Positions 51,295 through 59,095 of a stretch of 64,000 nt of DNA are shown in pieces (the first letter of the stretch is position 1; each line of letters starts with the position of its first letter). Under the pieces are notes generated by a model, which saw only the letters and a list, made by a program, of their open reading frames with translations, was not told the DNA's origin and searched no databases. Source of the DNA: Serratia rhizosphaerae (lineage in GTDB: Bacteria > Pseudomonadota > Gammaproteobacteria > Enterobacterales > Enterobacteriaceae). The stretch lies in contig NZ_CP041764.1 in NCBI RefSeq assembly GCF_009817885.1, positions 3,162,001 through 3,226,000 of the forward strand, written 5' to 3'. Made by a program: the position numbers and the translations under genes.

Positions 51295-51948
51295 ATGACC
51301 GGAACCCCGAACGGAATGCTGTTTGTTGCAACCGATGTCGCCGCGCAGGATGAGGCGGATTTCAATCGCTGGTATGACCGTGAACACGTGGAAGAGCGGG
51401 TGCGCATCGACGGTTTTTTAAGCGGCGCGCGCTATCAGGCGCTGCAGGGCGGACGCAAATACCTGGGCCTGTATAAAACCGTCTCGCTAGACAGCTTTAC
51501 CTCTGCGGCCTATCACGCGGCGTTTACCCGGCAAACGCCGTGGTCGGTAGCCAGCCTGGATAAAATGGTGGACCCGATGCGGCGGGTATGCGCCGTGGCG
51601 GCGGTCATCGGCTTTGGCTGCGGCAGCCATCTCGGCGTGATAACGCTTCCGGCGGAAGACGCCGCCGTGCTAACGCCGCGCGTTTCCCAACTGGGGGAAA
51701 TGCTGTCCGCCGAGGCCGGGTTTGTCTGCAGCAGCCTGCTGCTGCCGGACGCGGCGCTCAGCACGCCGCTGCCGAAAGAAGCGCCGGATAACCGCACGCT
51801 GTCGCCGATGCTGCTGATTGAAAGCAGTAGCGCCGAAGCCGGCGAGCGTCTTAACGCGCTGGCCTGTCAGCAGTTGAATATCGCCGCAGATGCCGTGCTG
51901 CGTTACGCCCTTGGCTGGCAACTTACCGCACAGGAGCTGAAATCATGA
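51295..51948 (+). CDS. Hypothetical protein with two ferredoxin-like (EthD/ABM-like) repeats
   Basis: 217 residues, cytoplasmic. Residues about 1-105 (MLFVATDVAAQDEADFNRWYDREHVEERVRIDGF) have the strand-helix 'FNRWYDREHVxERV' pattern of EthD/DUF4286-type dimeric alpha/beta barrels; residues about 105-215 appear to be a diverged second copy (GVITLPAEDAAVL...). The first half has the His/Asp residues of the motif; the second lacks them. AGGAGAG lies before the ATG, and its stop overlaps the next start (ATGA). It is probably an enzyme or binding protein of the same pathway as the amidase; no function can be named. Confidence 0.78.
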   Translation: MTGTPNGMLFVATDVAAQDEADFNRWYDREHVEERVRIDGFLSGARYQALQGGRKYLGLYKTVSLDSFTSAAYHAAFTRQTPWSVASLDKMVDPMRRVCAVAAVIGFGCGSHLGVITLPAEDAAVLTPRVSQLGEMLSAEAGFVCSSLLLPDAALSTPLPKEAPDNRTLSPMLLIESSSAEAGERLNALACQQLNIAADAVLRYALGWQLTAQELKS

Positions 51949-53264
51949 GCACCTCAACCACCGATACGTCGCTCGATAGCGCGGCATCGCGCAGCGAGGC
52001 TGCGCCGAACACCGGCAAACTGGCGGCGGCCAGCTCCATCGGCACCGCGTTGGAATGGTACGATTTCACCGTTTACAACATTATGGCGGCGCTGATTTTT
52101 AATCACGTTTTCTTCCCCTCCTTCGACCCGCTGGTCGGCACCATACTGGCGTTTTCCACCTATGCGGTCGGCTATGTGTCGCGGCCGATCGGCGGTATGG
52201 TGTTCGGCCATCTGGGCGACGTGCTCGGCCGACGCTTTGTGCTGGTCACCACGCTGCTGATCATGGGCGCCACCACCGCGCTGATGGGGATGCTGCCCGG
52301 TTACGCCAGCTGGGGCATCTGGAGCCCGCTGATGCTGGTGACGCTGCGCTTTATTCAGGGTATTGCGCTGGGCGGCGAGTGGGCCGGGGCGGTGCTGCTG
52401 GCGATGGAGCACGGCAAACCGCAACAGCGCGGGCGCAACGCGTCGTTTGCCCAGGTCGGCCCCTCCTGCGGGACGCTGGTGGGCACCGGGTTTATCACCG
52501 TGGTGACGCTGGCGATGTCGGCGGAGGACTTCCAGCAGTGGGGCTGGCGCATTCCTTTTCTGCTGAGCCTGGCGCTGGTGGCGTTCGGCCTGTGGCTGCG
52601 GCGCGGCGTGGGCGAGACGCCGGCGTTTCTGCAACTGGCGGCGAACCGCGATGTGACGCACGCGCCGCTGCGTGAAGTCTTCAGCCACTATAAACGCCCG
52701 CTGCTGATCGCCGGCGGCTCGCGTATCGGCTCCGACGTGCTGTACGCGCTGGTGGTGGTGTTTACGCTGACCTATGTCACTACGGTGCTGAACCTGCCGC
52801 GGCCGCTGGCGCTGGCCGCCACCATGCTGGGGGCGGTGGGCAATGCCATTACGGTGCCGCTGTTCGGTGCGCTGTCCGATCGTCTGGGACGGCGCCCGGT
52901 GTATATCGGCGGCGCGCTGGCGGCAATCGTCTGGGCCTTTGTGTTCTTTGTGCTGCTGGACAGCACGCAGCCGGTGCTGATTTGTCTGGCGGTGGTGGTG
53001 GGACTGCTGATTCATGCGGCGATGTACGGCCCGCAGGCGGCGTTTGTCACCGAACAGTTTCCGACGCGGGTGCGCTATGCCGGCTCGTCGCTGGCCTACA
53101 CGCTGGCGGGGATTGTCGGCGGCGGCTTTGCGCCGCTGATTATCACGTCGCTGTTTAAATCGTATGACAGCACGCTGGCGATCTCGGCCTATGTGACCCT
53201 GACGCTGCTGATCACCCTGTGGGCGGTGTTGGCGGCCAAGGAGACCGCCCATAAGCCGTTGTAA
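51945..53264 (+). CDS. MFS transporter of the metabolite:H+ symporter (MHS) type
   Basis: 439 residues, twelve membrane helices. The start of helix 1 (SSIGTALEWYDFTVYNIMAALIFNHVFFP) and GHLGDVLGRRFVLV near residue 85 are the hallmarks of the MHS branch (ShiA, ProP, KgtP and relatives), which import organic acids or zwitterions with protons. It ends the DUF2848-amidase unit and overlaps the upstream stop by 4 nt, so it most likely imports that pathway's substrate. A GC-rich hairpin separates it from the convergent HD-domain gene. Confidence 0.9.
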   Translation: MSTSTTDTSLDSAASRSEAAPNTGKLAAASSIGTALEWYDFTVYNIMAALIFNHVFFPSFDPLVGTILAFSTYAVGYVSRPIGGMVFGHLGDVLGRRFVLVTTLLIMGATTALMGMLPGYASWGIWSPLMLVTLRFIQGIALGGEWAGAVLLAMEHGKPQQRGRNASFAQVGPSCGTLVGTGFITVVTLAMSAEDFQQWGWRIPFLLSLALVAFGLWLRRGVGETPAFLQLAANRDVTHAPLREVFSHYKRPLLIAGGSRIGSDVLYALVVVFTLTYVTTVLNLPRPLALAATMLGAVGNAITVPLFGALSDRLGRRPVYIGGALAAIVWAFVFFVLLDSTQPVLICLAVVVGLLIHAAMYGPQAAFVTEQFPTRVRYAGSSLAYTLAGIVGGGFAPLIITSLFKSYDSTLAISAYVTLTLLITLWAVLAAKETAHKPL

Positions 53265-53270
53265 CATCAA

Positions 53271-53290
53271 CGCCGGGCGCAGGCCCGGCG
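53271..53290. terminator. Hairpin between convergent MHS and HD genes
   Basis: CGCCGGGC, loop GCAG, GCCCGGCG, then CTTTA. A short T run makes it a moderate bidirectional terminator. Confidence 0.7.
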
Positions 53291-53295
53291 CTTTA

Positions 53296-53904
53296 TCACT
53301 TCAGCCAGCCTTTACGCTGCGCGTCCTGCAGATGGTGCAGCAGATGTTGCCACAGCTCCGGATAGACCTCGGCAATCATCTCGTTGCGCGACAGCACCTG
53401 CTCCAGCGAGATGCCGTTCTCCACCCAGCTTTGCCCCTCATTATGCAGGTTCATCAGCATCGGCATGGTGCGGTCCAGCACCAGCGCAAAGCGCGCGTCG
53501 GCGGTTTCGGCATCTTCATATTCCTGCCATAAAGCGGTGAAATACTCGCGCTGTGGCTCCGGCAGCATGCCGAACAGGCGGCGCGCGGCGGCGACTTCCT
53601 GATCGTGAATGGCGGCGCGGGCGGCCAGGTCGTACACCAGCACGTCGCCGGCGTCGATCTCGACGATATCATGCAGCAGCGCCATCTGAATCACGCGCTG
53701 GATATCAACGTCCTTGCCGGCGTAGGGCGCCAGGCTCATGGCGGCGATGGCAAAGTGCCAGCTGTGCTCGGCGGAGTTTTCCTGACGCTGGGTGCCCAGT
53801 ATTTTGGTGCGGCGCTGAACGCTCTTGAGCTTATCGATTTCCATCAGGAACCGGATGACTTCGGTCATGGCGCCAAATTCTAATGCGGGTACGGCAGATG
53901 ACAT
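53296..53904 (-). CDS. HD-domain phosphohydrolase (YfbR/HDDC2-like)
   Basis: 202 residues. Metal-binding HD motifs are seen: His in ENSAEHSWHFAIAAM near residue 47, HD in MALLHDIVEIDAGD near 78, and the C-terminal Asp in ALVLDRTMPMLMN near 145. Proteins of this type act as 5'-deoxynucleotidases or related nucleotide phosphatases; E. coli YfbR is a distant relative. GAGG lies about 6 nt before the ATG. It is convergent with the MHS transporter and divergent from yqfA, and appears to be a single-gene unit. The true substrate is not shown by the sequence. Confidence 0.87.
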   Translation of the reverse strand: MSSAVPALEFGAMTEVIRFLMEIDKLKSVQRRTKILGTQRQENSAEHSWHFAIAAMSLAPYAGKDVDIQRVIQMALLHDIVEIDAGDVLVYDLAARAAIHDQEVAAARRLFGMLPEPQREYFTALWQEYEDAETADARFALVLDRTMPMLMNLHNEGQSWVENGISLEQVLSRNEMIAEVYPELWQHLLHHLQDAQRKGWLK

Positions 53905-54098
53905 GGTACAGCCTCGGTGTAGGTGACGTTAAAACCCAGCGATTGTAGACCAGCGGCGGGGGGATTTCGATATTTTCAGCATGTTACAAGCGTTCACATT
54001 TTTATTTTAGCGTACACGTGCACACTGGAATTATTCTCAGTTAAGCTGCTTTTGCGTTAATTTCACGCAATGCAGGCGTTTTTGAGGGCTGGAATATT

Positions 54099-54779
54099 AT
54101 GGGTAAAACGGACGTGGCGAAAGCCGGGACGCAGGCGGACAATACGGCGAAATCGGCCTATCCGTGGGCGGAAGAGATCGCCAACAGCGTCAGTCACGGT
54201 ATTGGTCTGGTTTTTGGCATTGTCGGCCTGGTGCTGCTGCTGGGGCAGGCGATCGACACCGGCGCCGGGGCGACGGCGATCACCAGCTATAGCCTGTACG
54301 GTGGCAGCATGATCCTGCTGTACCTGGCCTCAACGCTGTACCACGCCATTCCTCATCAGAAGGCCAAACACTGGCTGAAAAAATTTGACCACTGCGCCAT
54401 TTACCTGCTGATTGCCGGCACCTATACGCCTTTCCTGCTGGTGGGGCTGGGGTCGCCGCTGGCGCGCGGGCTGATGGCGGTCATCTGGGGCATGGCGCTG
54501 CTCGGCGTGCTGTTCAAACTGGCGTTTGCCCATCGCTTTGAAGCGTTGTCGCTGGTGACCTATCTGACTATGGGCTGGCTGTCGCTGATCGTTATCTATC
54601 AATTGGCGACGCGGCTGGATATCGGCGGCGTGACGCTGTTGGCGGTCGGTGGGGTGGTGTACAGCCTGGGAGTGATTTTTTACGCCTCCAAGCGCTGGCG
54701 CTTCGGGCACGCCATCTGGCACGCTTTTGTGCTGGGCGGCAGCGTATGCCACTTTATGGCGATTTATCTCTACGTCTGA
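54099..54779 (+). CDS. yqfA: Hemolysin III-family membrane protein YqfA
   Basis: 226 residues, seven membrane helices, PAQR/hemolysin III family. The family's metal-site pieces are present: EEIANSVSHGIG near residue 26, STLYHAIPH near 86 (Ser-His), FDHCAIYLLIAGTYTPF near 103 and HAIWHAFVLGGSVCHF near 202 (His pair). In E. coli YqfA is placed near ygfZ, as here. In spite of the family name it is not known to be a toxin; a role in membrane lipid or fatty-acid homeostasis has been suggested. It is convergent with ygfZ. Confidence 0.93.
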   Translation: MGKTDVAKAGTQADNTAKSAYPWAEEIANSVSHGIGLVFGIVGLVLLLGQAIDTGAGATAITSYSLYGGSMILLYLASTLYHAIPHQKAKHWLKKFDHCAIYLLIAGTYTPFLLVGLGSPLARGLMAVIWGMALLGVLFKLAFAHRFEALSLVTYLTMGWLSLIVIYQLATRLDIGGVTLLAVGGVVYSLGVIFYASKRWRFGHAIWHAFVLGGSVCHFMAIYLYV

Positions 54780-54784
54780 TGATT

Positions 54785-54810
54785 GCCGCCCGGCGGTGCT
54801 GCCGGGCGGC
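54785..54810. terminator. Stem-loop between convergent yqfA and ygfZ
   Basis: GCCGCCCGGC, loop GGTGCT, GCCGGGCGGC: a perfect 10-bp GC stem with no T run, in the 36-nt gap. Confidence 0.6.
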
Positions 54811-54815
54811 GAAGG

Positions 54816-55808
54816 TTACTTCTCTTCCGCCAGCGAGTAAGGCAGCGGCATAATGCTGAGTTCGCCGCCGGCGTCCTCGCGCAGCCGCAGCTTGCTGTCC
54901 GCCGCCAAATCGTTATTCAGCACCGCCTGCACCCACAGCGTACCGTCGGCCAACTGGCTGGCGGCCAGCACGGTGCCGGTACGGCGCCAGTTCTCCCCCA
55001 GCTGCAGTTCCAAATCGTCCGCAGCGGCCGGCACCCGGCTGCCTTTCCCCGCCAGCCAGTACAGCGCGCGTTTGTTGGCGCCGCGGAATTTGGCGCGCGC
55101 CACCATTTCCTGGCCGGTATAGCACCCTTTACTGAAGCTGATGCCGTCCAGCGCCTGCAGGTTGGTGGCCTGCGGGATCAGCTGCGCGCTGGTGGCCGCG
55201 TCGATGATCGGATAGCCGGCTTCAATATCCAGCGTCAGCCACTGACGGCTGTCATTTTGTTCGGCCTGCTGCTGCAGGCGGCTGACCAGCTGTTCGGCGA
55301 CCGCCGCGCTGGTCACCAGCAGGAAGCGTTCCGCCGGCTGGCTGAAGTGCAGCAGCGTGGTGTCGCCGTCCTGCGCCACCGGATGCTGTGCATCGGGTAA
55401 CTGGCTGAAGACGTCCGCCAGGGCGGCGCGCGCCTGGAAGCCGGCCACGCCGAGCAGCACTGCATCGTTGTCGGCGGCGATGGTCACTTTTGAGAACACC
55501 GCGTATTTTTTGATCTCTGCCAACTGGCTGTCCAGCAGGCTGCGGCGTTCCAGATAGGCGAAGCCTTCACCACGCCGGAACAGGCGCAGGTTGCTCCACA
55601 TTTTGCCCTTGGCGTCGCAGTGCGCGCAGAGAACGTGCCGATCGTCCGCCAGCGCCTCAACGTCGGCGGTAACCTGCCCCTGGAGATATTTCACCGTGTC
55701 GGGGCCATTCATCGTCACCAGCGCCCAGTCTTCCAGAGAAATCAGCGTCAATGGCAGATGGGAAGAGGCGGAAGGCTGACGAGGTGGAAAAGGAGTTGTG
55801 AACGTCAT
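54816..55808 (-). CDS. ygfZ: Folate-binding protein YgfZ
   Basis: 330 residues, GcvT-like fold. The diagnostic KGCYTGQEMVAR is present near residue 225, with the conserved Cys. YgfZ binds folate and supports iron-sulfur enzymes such as MiaB; it affects tRNA modification. AGGA lies about 8 nt before the ATG. It is divergent from sdhE-cptA, as in E. coli, and is a structural relative of the GcvT protein encoded 11 kb away, not a recent duplicate of it. Confidence 0.95.
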   Translation of the reverse strand: MTFTTPFPPRQPSASSHLPLTLISLEDWALVTMNGPDTVKYLQGQVTADVEALADDRHVLCAHCDAKGKMWSNLRLFRRGEGFAYLERRSLLDSQLAEIKKYAVFSKVTIAADNDAVLLGVAGFQARAALADVFSQLPDAQHPVAQDGDTTLLHFSQPAERFLLVTSAAVAEQLVSRLQQQAEQNDSRQWLTLDIEAGYPIIDAATSAQLIPQATNLQALDGISFSKGCYTGQEMVARAKFRGANKRALYWLAGKGSRVPAAADDLELQLGENWRRTGTVLAASQLADGTLWVQAVLNNDLAADSKLRLREDAGGELSIMPLPYSLAEEK

Positions 55809-56138
55809 AGTCGGTTCCTGATTAACGTTATACCCGGCCGCGCTGCCGCTTTAATGATTCCGGGTATCCGGCTTACCTGAAGGCGTAGACCTACCATGGT
55901 AAAAGAGGGCGCAGGCTTTGCAAACAGTTATTCCGCCGCAGCGCTTTTTTTGCTATTTCGCGCTAACATTCTTCCCGCCGTGTATGTCAAATTGTTACTC
56001 TATACGCTTATGGCTCGTGCTACTCTTGCACATCGCTCGTGAGCCGACGGAATTATATTGCGCGTGTGTTGCCATACGGTGTGTCGGTTGAACCCTACGC
56101 TGGCTTTGCCACGCTGAACAGAGGTTGGTCATAACAAC
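55809..56138. other. ygfZ-sdhE divergent promoter region
   Basis: These 330 nt contain no gene. A hairpin-free AT-rich part (55980-56070) has TTGTTACTCTATACGC and other weak promoter-like motifs towards sdhE. I see no known operator. Confidence 0.5.
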
Positions 56139-56405
56139 ATGGATATTAATAACAAAGCGCGTATTCACTGGGCTTGCCGCCGTGGAATGCGTGAGCTGGA
56201 CATCTCCATCATGCCGTTTTTCGAGCATGAGTACGATTCATTGAGCGAAGAGGATAAGGCGCTGTTCGTGCGTTTGTTGCAGTGTGACGATCCCGATCTG
56301 TTTAACTGGCTGATGAATCATGGCGCCCCGCAGGACGCTGAATTGCAAAGAATGGTGACGCTGATCCAGACGCGAAATAAAGACCGTGGCCCAGTGGCGA
56401 TGTGA
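56139..56405 (+). CDS. sdhE: Succinate dehydrogenase flavinylation factor SdhE
   Basis: 88 residues, the family length. The motif RGMRELDISIMPFFE near residue 16 includes the RGxxE core needed to attach FAD covalently to SdhA (and FrdA). The remainder is a small helical bundle. SdhE was characterised in Serratia, where it also affects prodigiosin synthesis through succinate dehydrogenase. It overlaps the cptA start by 20 nt, so the two are one unit. Confidence 0.97.
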   Translation: MDINNKARIHWACRRGMRELDISIMPFFEHEYDSLSEEDKALFVRLLQCDDPDLFNWLMNHGAPQDAELQRMVTLIQTRNKDRGPVAM

Positions 56406-56805
56406 TGTCCGCATCTCCTGGCGTACTCAGCTTATCTCGTTGTTGGCGCATGGCGCGCTGATATTGCTGATCCTGATTTCGCCGTGGCCGGAGAGTTACG
56501 ATCCGGTCTGGCTATTGCTGCTGACGCTGGTGGTTTTTGAATGTATTCGCAGTCAGACGCGTATCGCATCGCGCCAGGGGGAGCTGCGTCTGCTCTCTGC
56601 GCCGCAGCGGGTAATCTGGCAAGGCAAGGAGTGGCGGCTGGTCCGGCGCCCATGGATGCTGCGCTACGGCATGCTGCTGACGCTGCAGGCGAGCGGGAAG
56701 CGTAAACGCCGGCGGCTGTGGCTGGCGTCGGACTGCATCAGCAGCGCGGAGTGGCGGCAGTTGTGCCAGCGGATGCGGCTGGCCGAGGATGAATCTGAAG
56801 GCTAG
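56386..56805 (+). CDS. cptA: CptA (YgfX) inner-membrane protein
   Basis: 139 residues. Two adjacent membrane helices at residues about 15-33 and 38-58, then a cytoplasmic C-terminal part rich in Arg. It fits YgfX/CptA, the partner of SdhE; E. coli CptA was described as a toxin affecting MreB and FtsZ, but in Serratia the pair acts in the same pathway as SdhE without clear toxicity. Its start lies inside sdhE (overlap 20 nt), which suggests coupled translation. It is convergent with fldB. Confidence 0.92.
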   Translation: MAQWRCDVRISWRTQLISLLAHGALILLILISPWPESYDPVWLLLLTLVVFECIRSQTRIASRQGELRLLSAPQRVIWQGKEWRLVRRPWMLRYGMLLTLQASGKRKRRRLWLASDCISSAEWRQLCQRMRLAEDESEG

Positions 56806-56811
56806 GTTTGA

Positions 56812-56829
56812 GGGGCGCAGAGGCGCCCC
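56812..56829. terminator. Hairpin between cptA and fldB
   Basis: GGGGCGC, loop AGAG, GCGCCCC in the 30-nt gap between convergent genes; no T run. Confidence 0.55.
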
Positions 56830-56835
56830 GAACGT

Positions 56836-57354
56836 TTACAGCAGCGGCTCCATTTCCAGCAGGATCTGTTCGCACCATTGCTGCAGCCGATCTTCGCTCA
56901 TTTCATATTGATTGACGTCATCCAGCGCCAGGCCGACAAAATGTTTGCCGTCGGCGGCCAGCGGTTTCGGGCTGGTAAATTCAAAGCCTTCGGTAGGCCA
57001 GAAACCGATAAACTGTACGCCGAGCGGTTTAAGATGATCGTGCAGCATGCCCAGCGCGTCGAGGAACCACTCGCCGTAGCCGAACTGGTCGCCCATGCCG
57101 TACATGGCGACGATTTTACCTTTAAGGTCGAGCGTGGCGATTTGCGGCCAGACCGCTTCCCAGTCCTCCTGCAGTTCGCCGAAGTCCCAGGTCGGGATGC
57201 CAAGAATCAGTACGGAATAATCTTCCATCAGTGTGGGGGAGACGTCTTTCAGATTATGCAGGTCGACCAGATCCTCACCCAGAATTTCACGGATTTTTTC
57301 CGCCGCCATTTCGGTGTAGCAGGTGCTGGAACCGTAAAACAGACCAATCTTCAT
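56836..57354 (-). CDS. fldB: Flavodoxin 2
   Basis: 172 residues, FldB type. The FMN phosphate loop GLFYGSSTCYTEMAA is at residues 3-17 (FldB has this in place of FldA's GSDTG), followed by GIPTWDFGELQEDWE near 52 and YGMGDQFGYGEWFLDALG near 88. It is a low-potential electron carrier induced by SoxRS in E. coli. The frame is open to 57429, but the E. coli-like start MKIGLFYGSS is at 57354. It is divergent from xerD with a short gap. Confidence 0.95.
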   Translation of the reverse strand: MKIGLFYGSSTCYTEMAAEKIREILGEDLVDLHNLKDVSPTLMEDYSVLILGIPTWDFGELQEDWEAVWPQIATLDLKGKIVAMYGMGDQFGYGEWFLDALGMLHDHLKPLGVQFIGFWPTEGFEFTSPKPLAADGKHFVGLALDDVNQYEMSEDRLQQWCEQILLEMEPLL

Positions 57355-57445
57355 GTTTAAACCGTTATGTTGCCGTTCATGGAATTGCAACCAGTGTACC
57401 ATAAGGCATAATGCCGCAGGTTGAATCAAATCAAGAGAGGTTGGC

Positions 57446-58345
57446 GTGCAACAGCAGGAGAATGCGCTGGTTGAGCAATTTTTAGATGCGCTGTGGCTGG
57501 AACGTAATCTGGCTGAGAATACGCTCGCCTCTTACCGTCTGGATCTGCAGGCGCTGACGGCCTGGCTGGCCGGACGTGACCGCACCTTGCTGGACGCCGA
57601 GGCGCTGGATCTGCAGGCGTTTCTGGCCGAACGGGTGGAGGGCGGCTATAAGGCGAGCAGTTCGGCGCGGTTGCTGAGCGCCATGCGGCGGCTGTTCCAA
57701 TACCTGTACCGGGAAAAACAGCGCGCCGACGACCCGACCGCGCAGCTGGCGTCGCCCAAGCTGCCGCAGCGCCTGCCGAAAGATCTGAGCGAGGCGCAGG
57801 TCGATGCGCTGCTGCAGGCGCCGTGCGTCGATCAGCCGCTGGAGCTGCGCGACAAGGCGATGCTGGAAGTGCTATACGCCACCGGCCTGCGGGTGTCCGA
57901 ACTGGTCGGCCTGAGCATCAGCGACGTCAGCCTGCGACAGGGCGTGGTGCGGGTGATCGGCAAGGGCGACAAAGAGCGGCTGGTGCCGCTGGGCGAAGAG
58001 GCGGTGTACTGGATTGAGAACTACCTTGAACACGGCCGTCCGTGGCTGGTGAGCGGGCAGACGCTCGACGTGTTGTTTCCCAGCCAGCGCTGCAAGCAAA
58101 TGACCCGGCAGACCTTCTGGCATCGTATCAAACACTATGCGATCCTAGCCGGCATCGACAGCGAACGTCTGTCTCCGCACGTGTTGCGCCACGCGTTCGC
58201 CACCCATCTGCTGAACCATGGCGCAGATTTACGTGTCGTACAAATGTTGCTGGGGCATAGCGACCTCTCCACGACGCAAATTTACACGCATGTAGCAACC
58301 GAACGACTGAAACAGCTACATCAACAGCATCATCCGCGCGCCTGA
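57446..58345 (+). CDS. xerD: Site-specific tyrosine recombinase XerD
   Basis: 299 residues from a GTG start; no ATG is suitably placed, and AGAGAGG lies about 6 nt upstream. An N-terminal SAM-like core-binding domain (about 1-95) is followed by the catalytic domain with Arg (ATGLRVSELVGL near 148), Lys (GKGDKERLVPLG near 172), His-x-x-Arg (SPHVLRHAFATHLLNHG near 244), His (LGHSDLSTTQ near 270) and Tyr (IYTHV near 279). With XerC it resolves chromosome dimers at dif. The xerD-dsbC-recJ order is conserved. Confidence 0.97.
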   Translation: MQQQENALVEQFLDALWLERNLAENTLASYRLDLQALTAWLAGRDRTLLDAEALDLQAFLAERVEGGYKASSSARLLSAMRRLFQYLYREKQRADDPTAQLASPKLPQRLPKDLSEAQVDALLQAPCVDQPLELRDKAMLEVLYATGLRVSELVGLSISDVSLRQGVVRVIGKGDKERLVPLGEEAVYWIENYLEHGRPWLVSGQTLDVLFPSQRCKQMTRQTFWHRIKHYAILAGIDSERLSPHVLRHAFATHLLNHGADLRVVQMLLGHSDLSTTQIYTHVATERLKQLHQQHHPRA

Positions 58346-58372
58346 TGCGCCGGGTTCGAAAGGAATGGAAGA

Positions 58373-59089
58373 ATGAAAAAAGGTTTAATGCTGCTCTCCC
58401 TGCTGGTGGCTTCGGTGACCGGTTCCGCACATGCCGACGATGCGGCGATCAAATCGGCGCTGGGCAGTCTGGGCATCAAGCAGGCTGACGTACAGCCATC
58501 CCCGGTGGCGGGACTGAAAACCGTGCTGACCGACAGCGGCGTGCTGTACGTGTCCGAAGACGGTAAACACGTGCTGCAGGGGCCGCTGTATGACGTCAGC
58601 GGCAAAGAGCCGGTTAACGTGACCAATAAACTGCTGGGCGGCAAGCTGGACGCGCTGAAAGACCAGATGATTGTCTACAAGGCAGCGAAGGAAAAACACG
58701 TGATCACCGTGTTTACCGATATCACCTGCGGCTACTGCCACAAACTGCATCAACAGATGAAAGAGTACAACGATCTGGGCATCACCGTGCGTTATCTGGC
58801 GTTCCCGCGTCAGGGGTTGAACTCCCAGGCGGAGAAAGACATGCAGTCTATCTGGTGCACCGCCGATAAAGCCAAGGCGTTTGACGCGGCGATGAAGGGC
58901 GACGCGGTGTCACCGGCGACCTGTAAAACCGATATCAGCAAACATTACGAGCTTGGCGTGCAGTTCGGCATCCAGGGTACGCCGGCGATCATCCTGCAAA
59001 ACGGCATGGTCATCCCGGGCTATCAGGGACCGAAAGAGATGGCGGCGATGCTGGACGCGCATCAGGCCGCCCTGCAAGCCGGTGGTTAA
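58373..59089 (+). CDS. dsbC: Periplasmic disulfide isomerase DsbC
   Basis: 238 residues. A Sec signal peptide is cleaved near AHA-DD (residues 20-21). An N-terminal dimerisation domain (about 21-80) and hinge lead to a thioredoxin domain with Cys119-Gly-Tyr-Cys122, the DsbC active site. The conserved cis-Pro is in QGTPAII near residue 203. It isomerises wrong disulfides in the periplasm and is kept reduced by DsbD. It lies 27 nt behind xerD and 6 nt before recJ. Confidence 0.97.
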   Translation: MKKGLMLLSLLVASVTGSAHADDAAIKSALGSLGIKQADVQPSPVAGLKTVLTDSGVLYVSEDGKHVLQGPLYDVSGKEPVNVTNKLLGGKLDALKDQMIVYKAAKEKHVITVFTDITCGYCHKLHQQMKEYNDLGITVRYLAFPRQGLNSQAEKDMQSIWCTADKAKAFDAAMKGDAVSPATCKTDISKHYELGVQFGIQGTPAIILQNGMVIPGYQGPKEMAAMLDAHQAALQAGG

Positions 59090-59095
59090 TCACCG

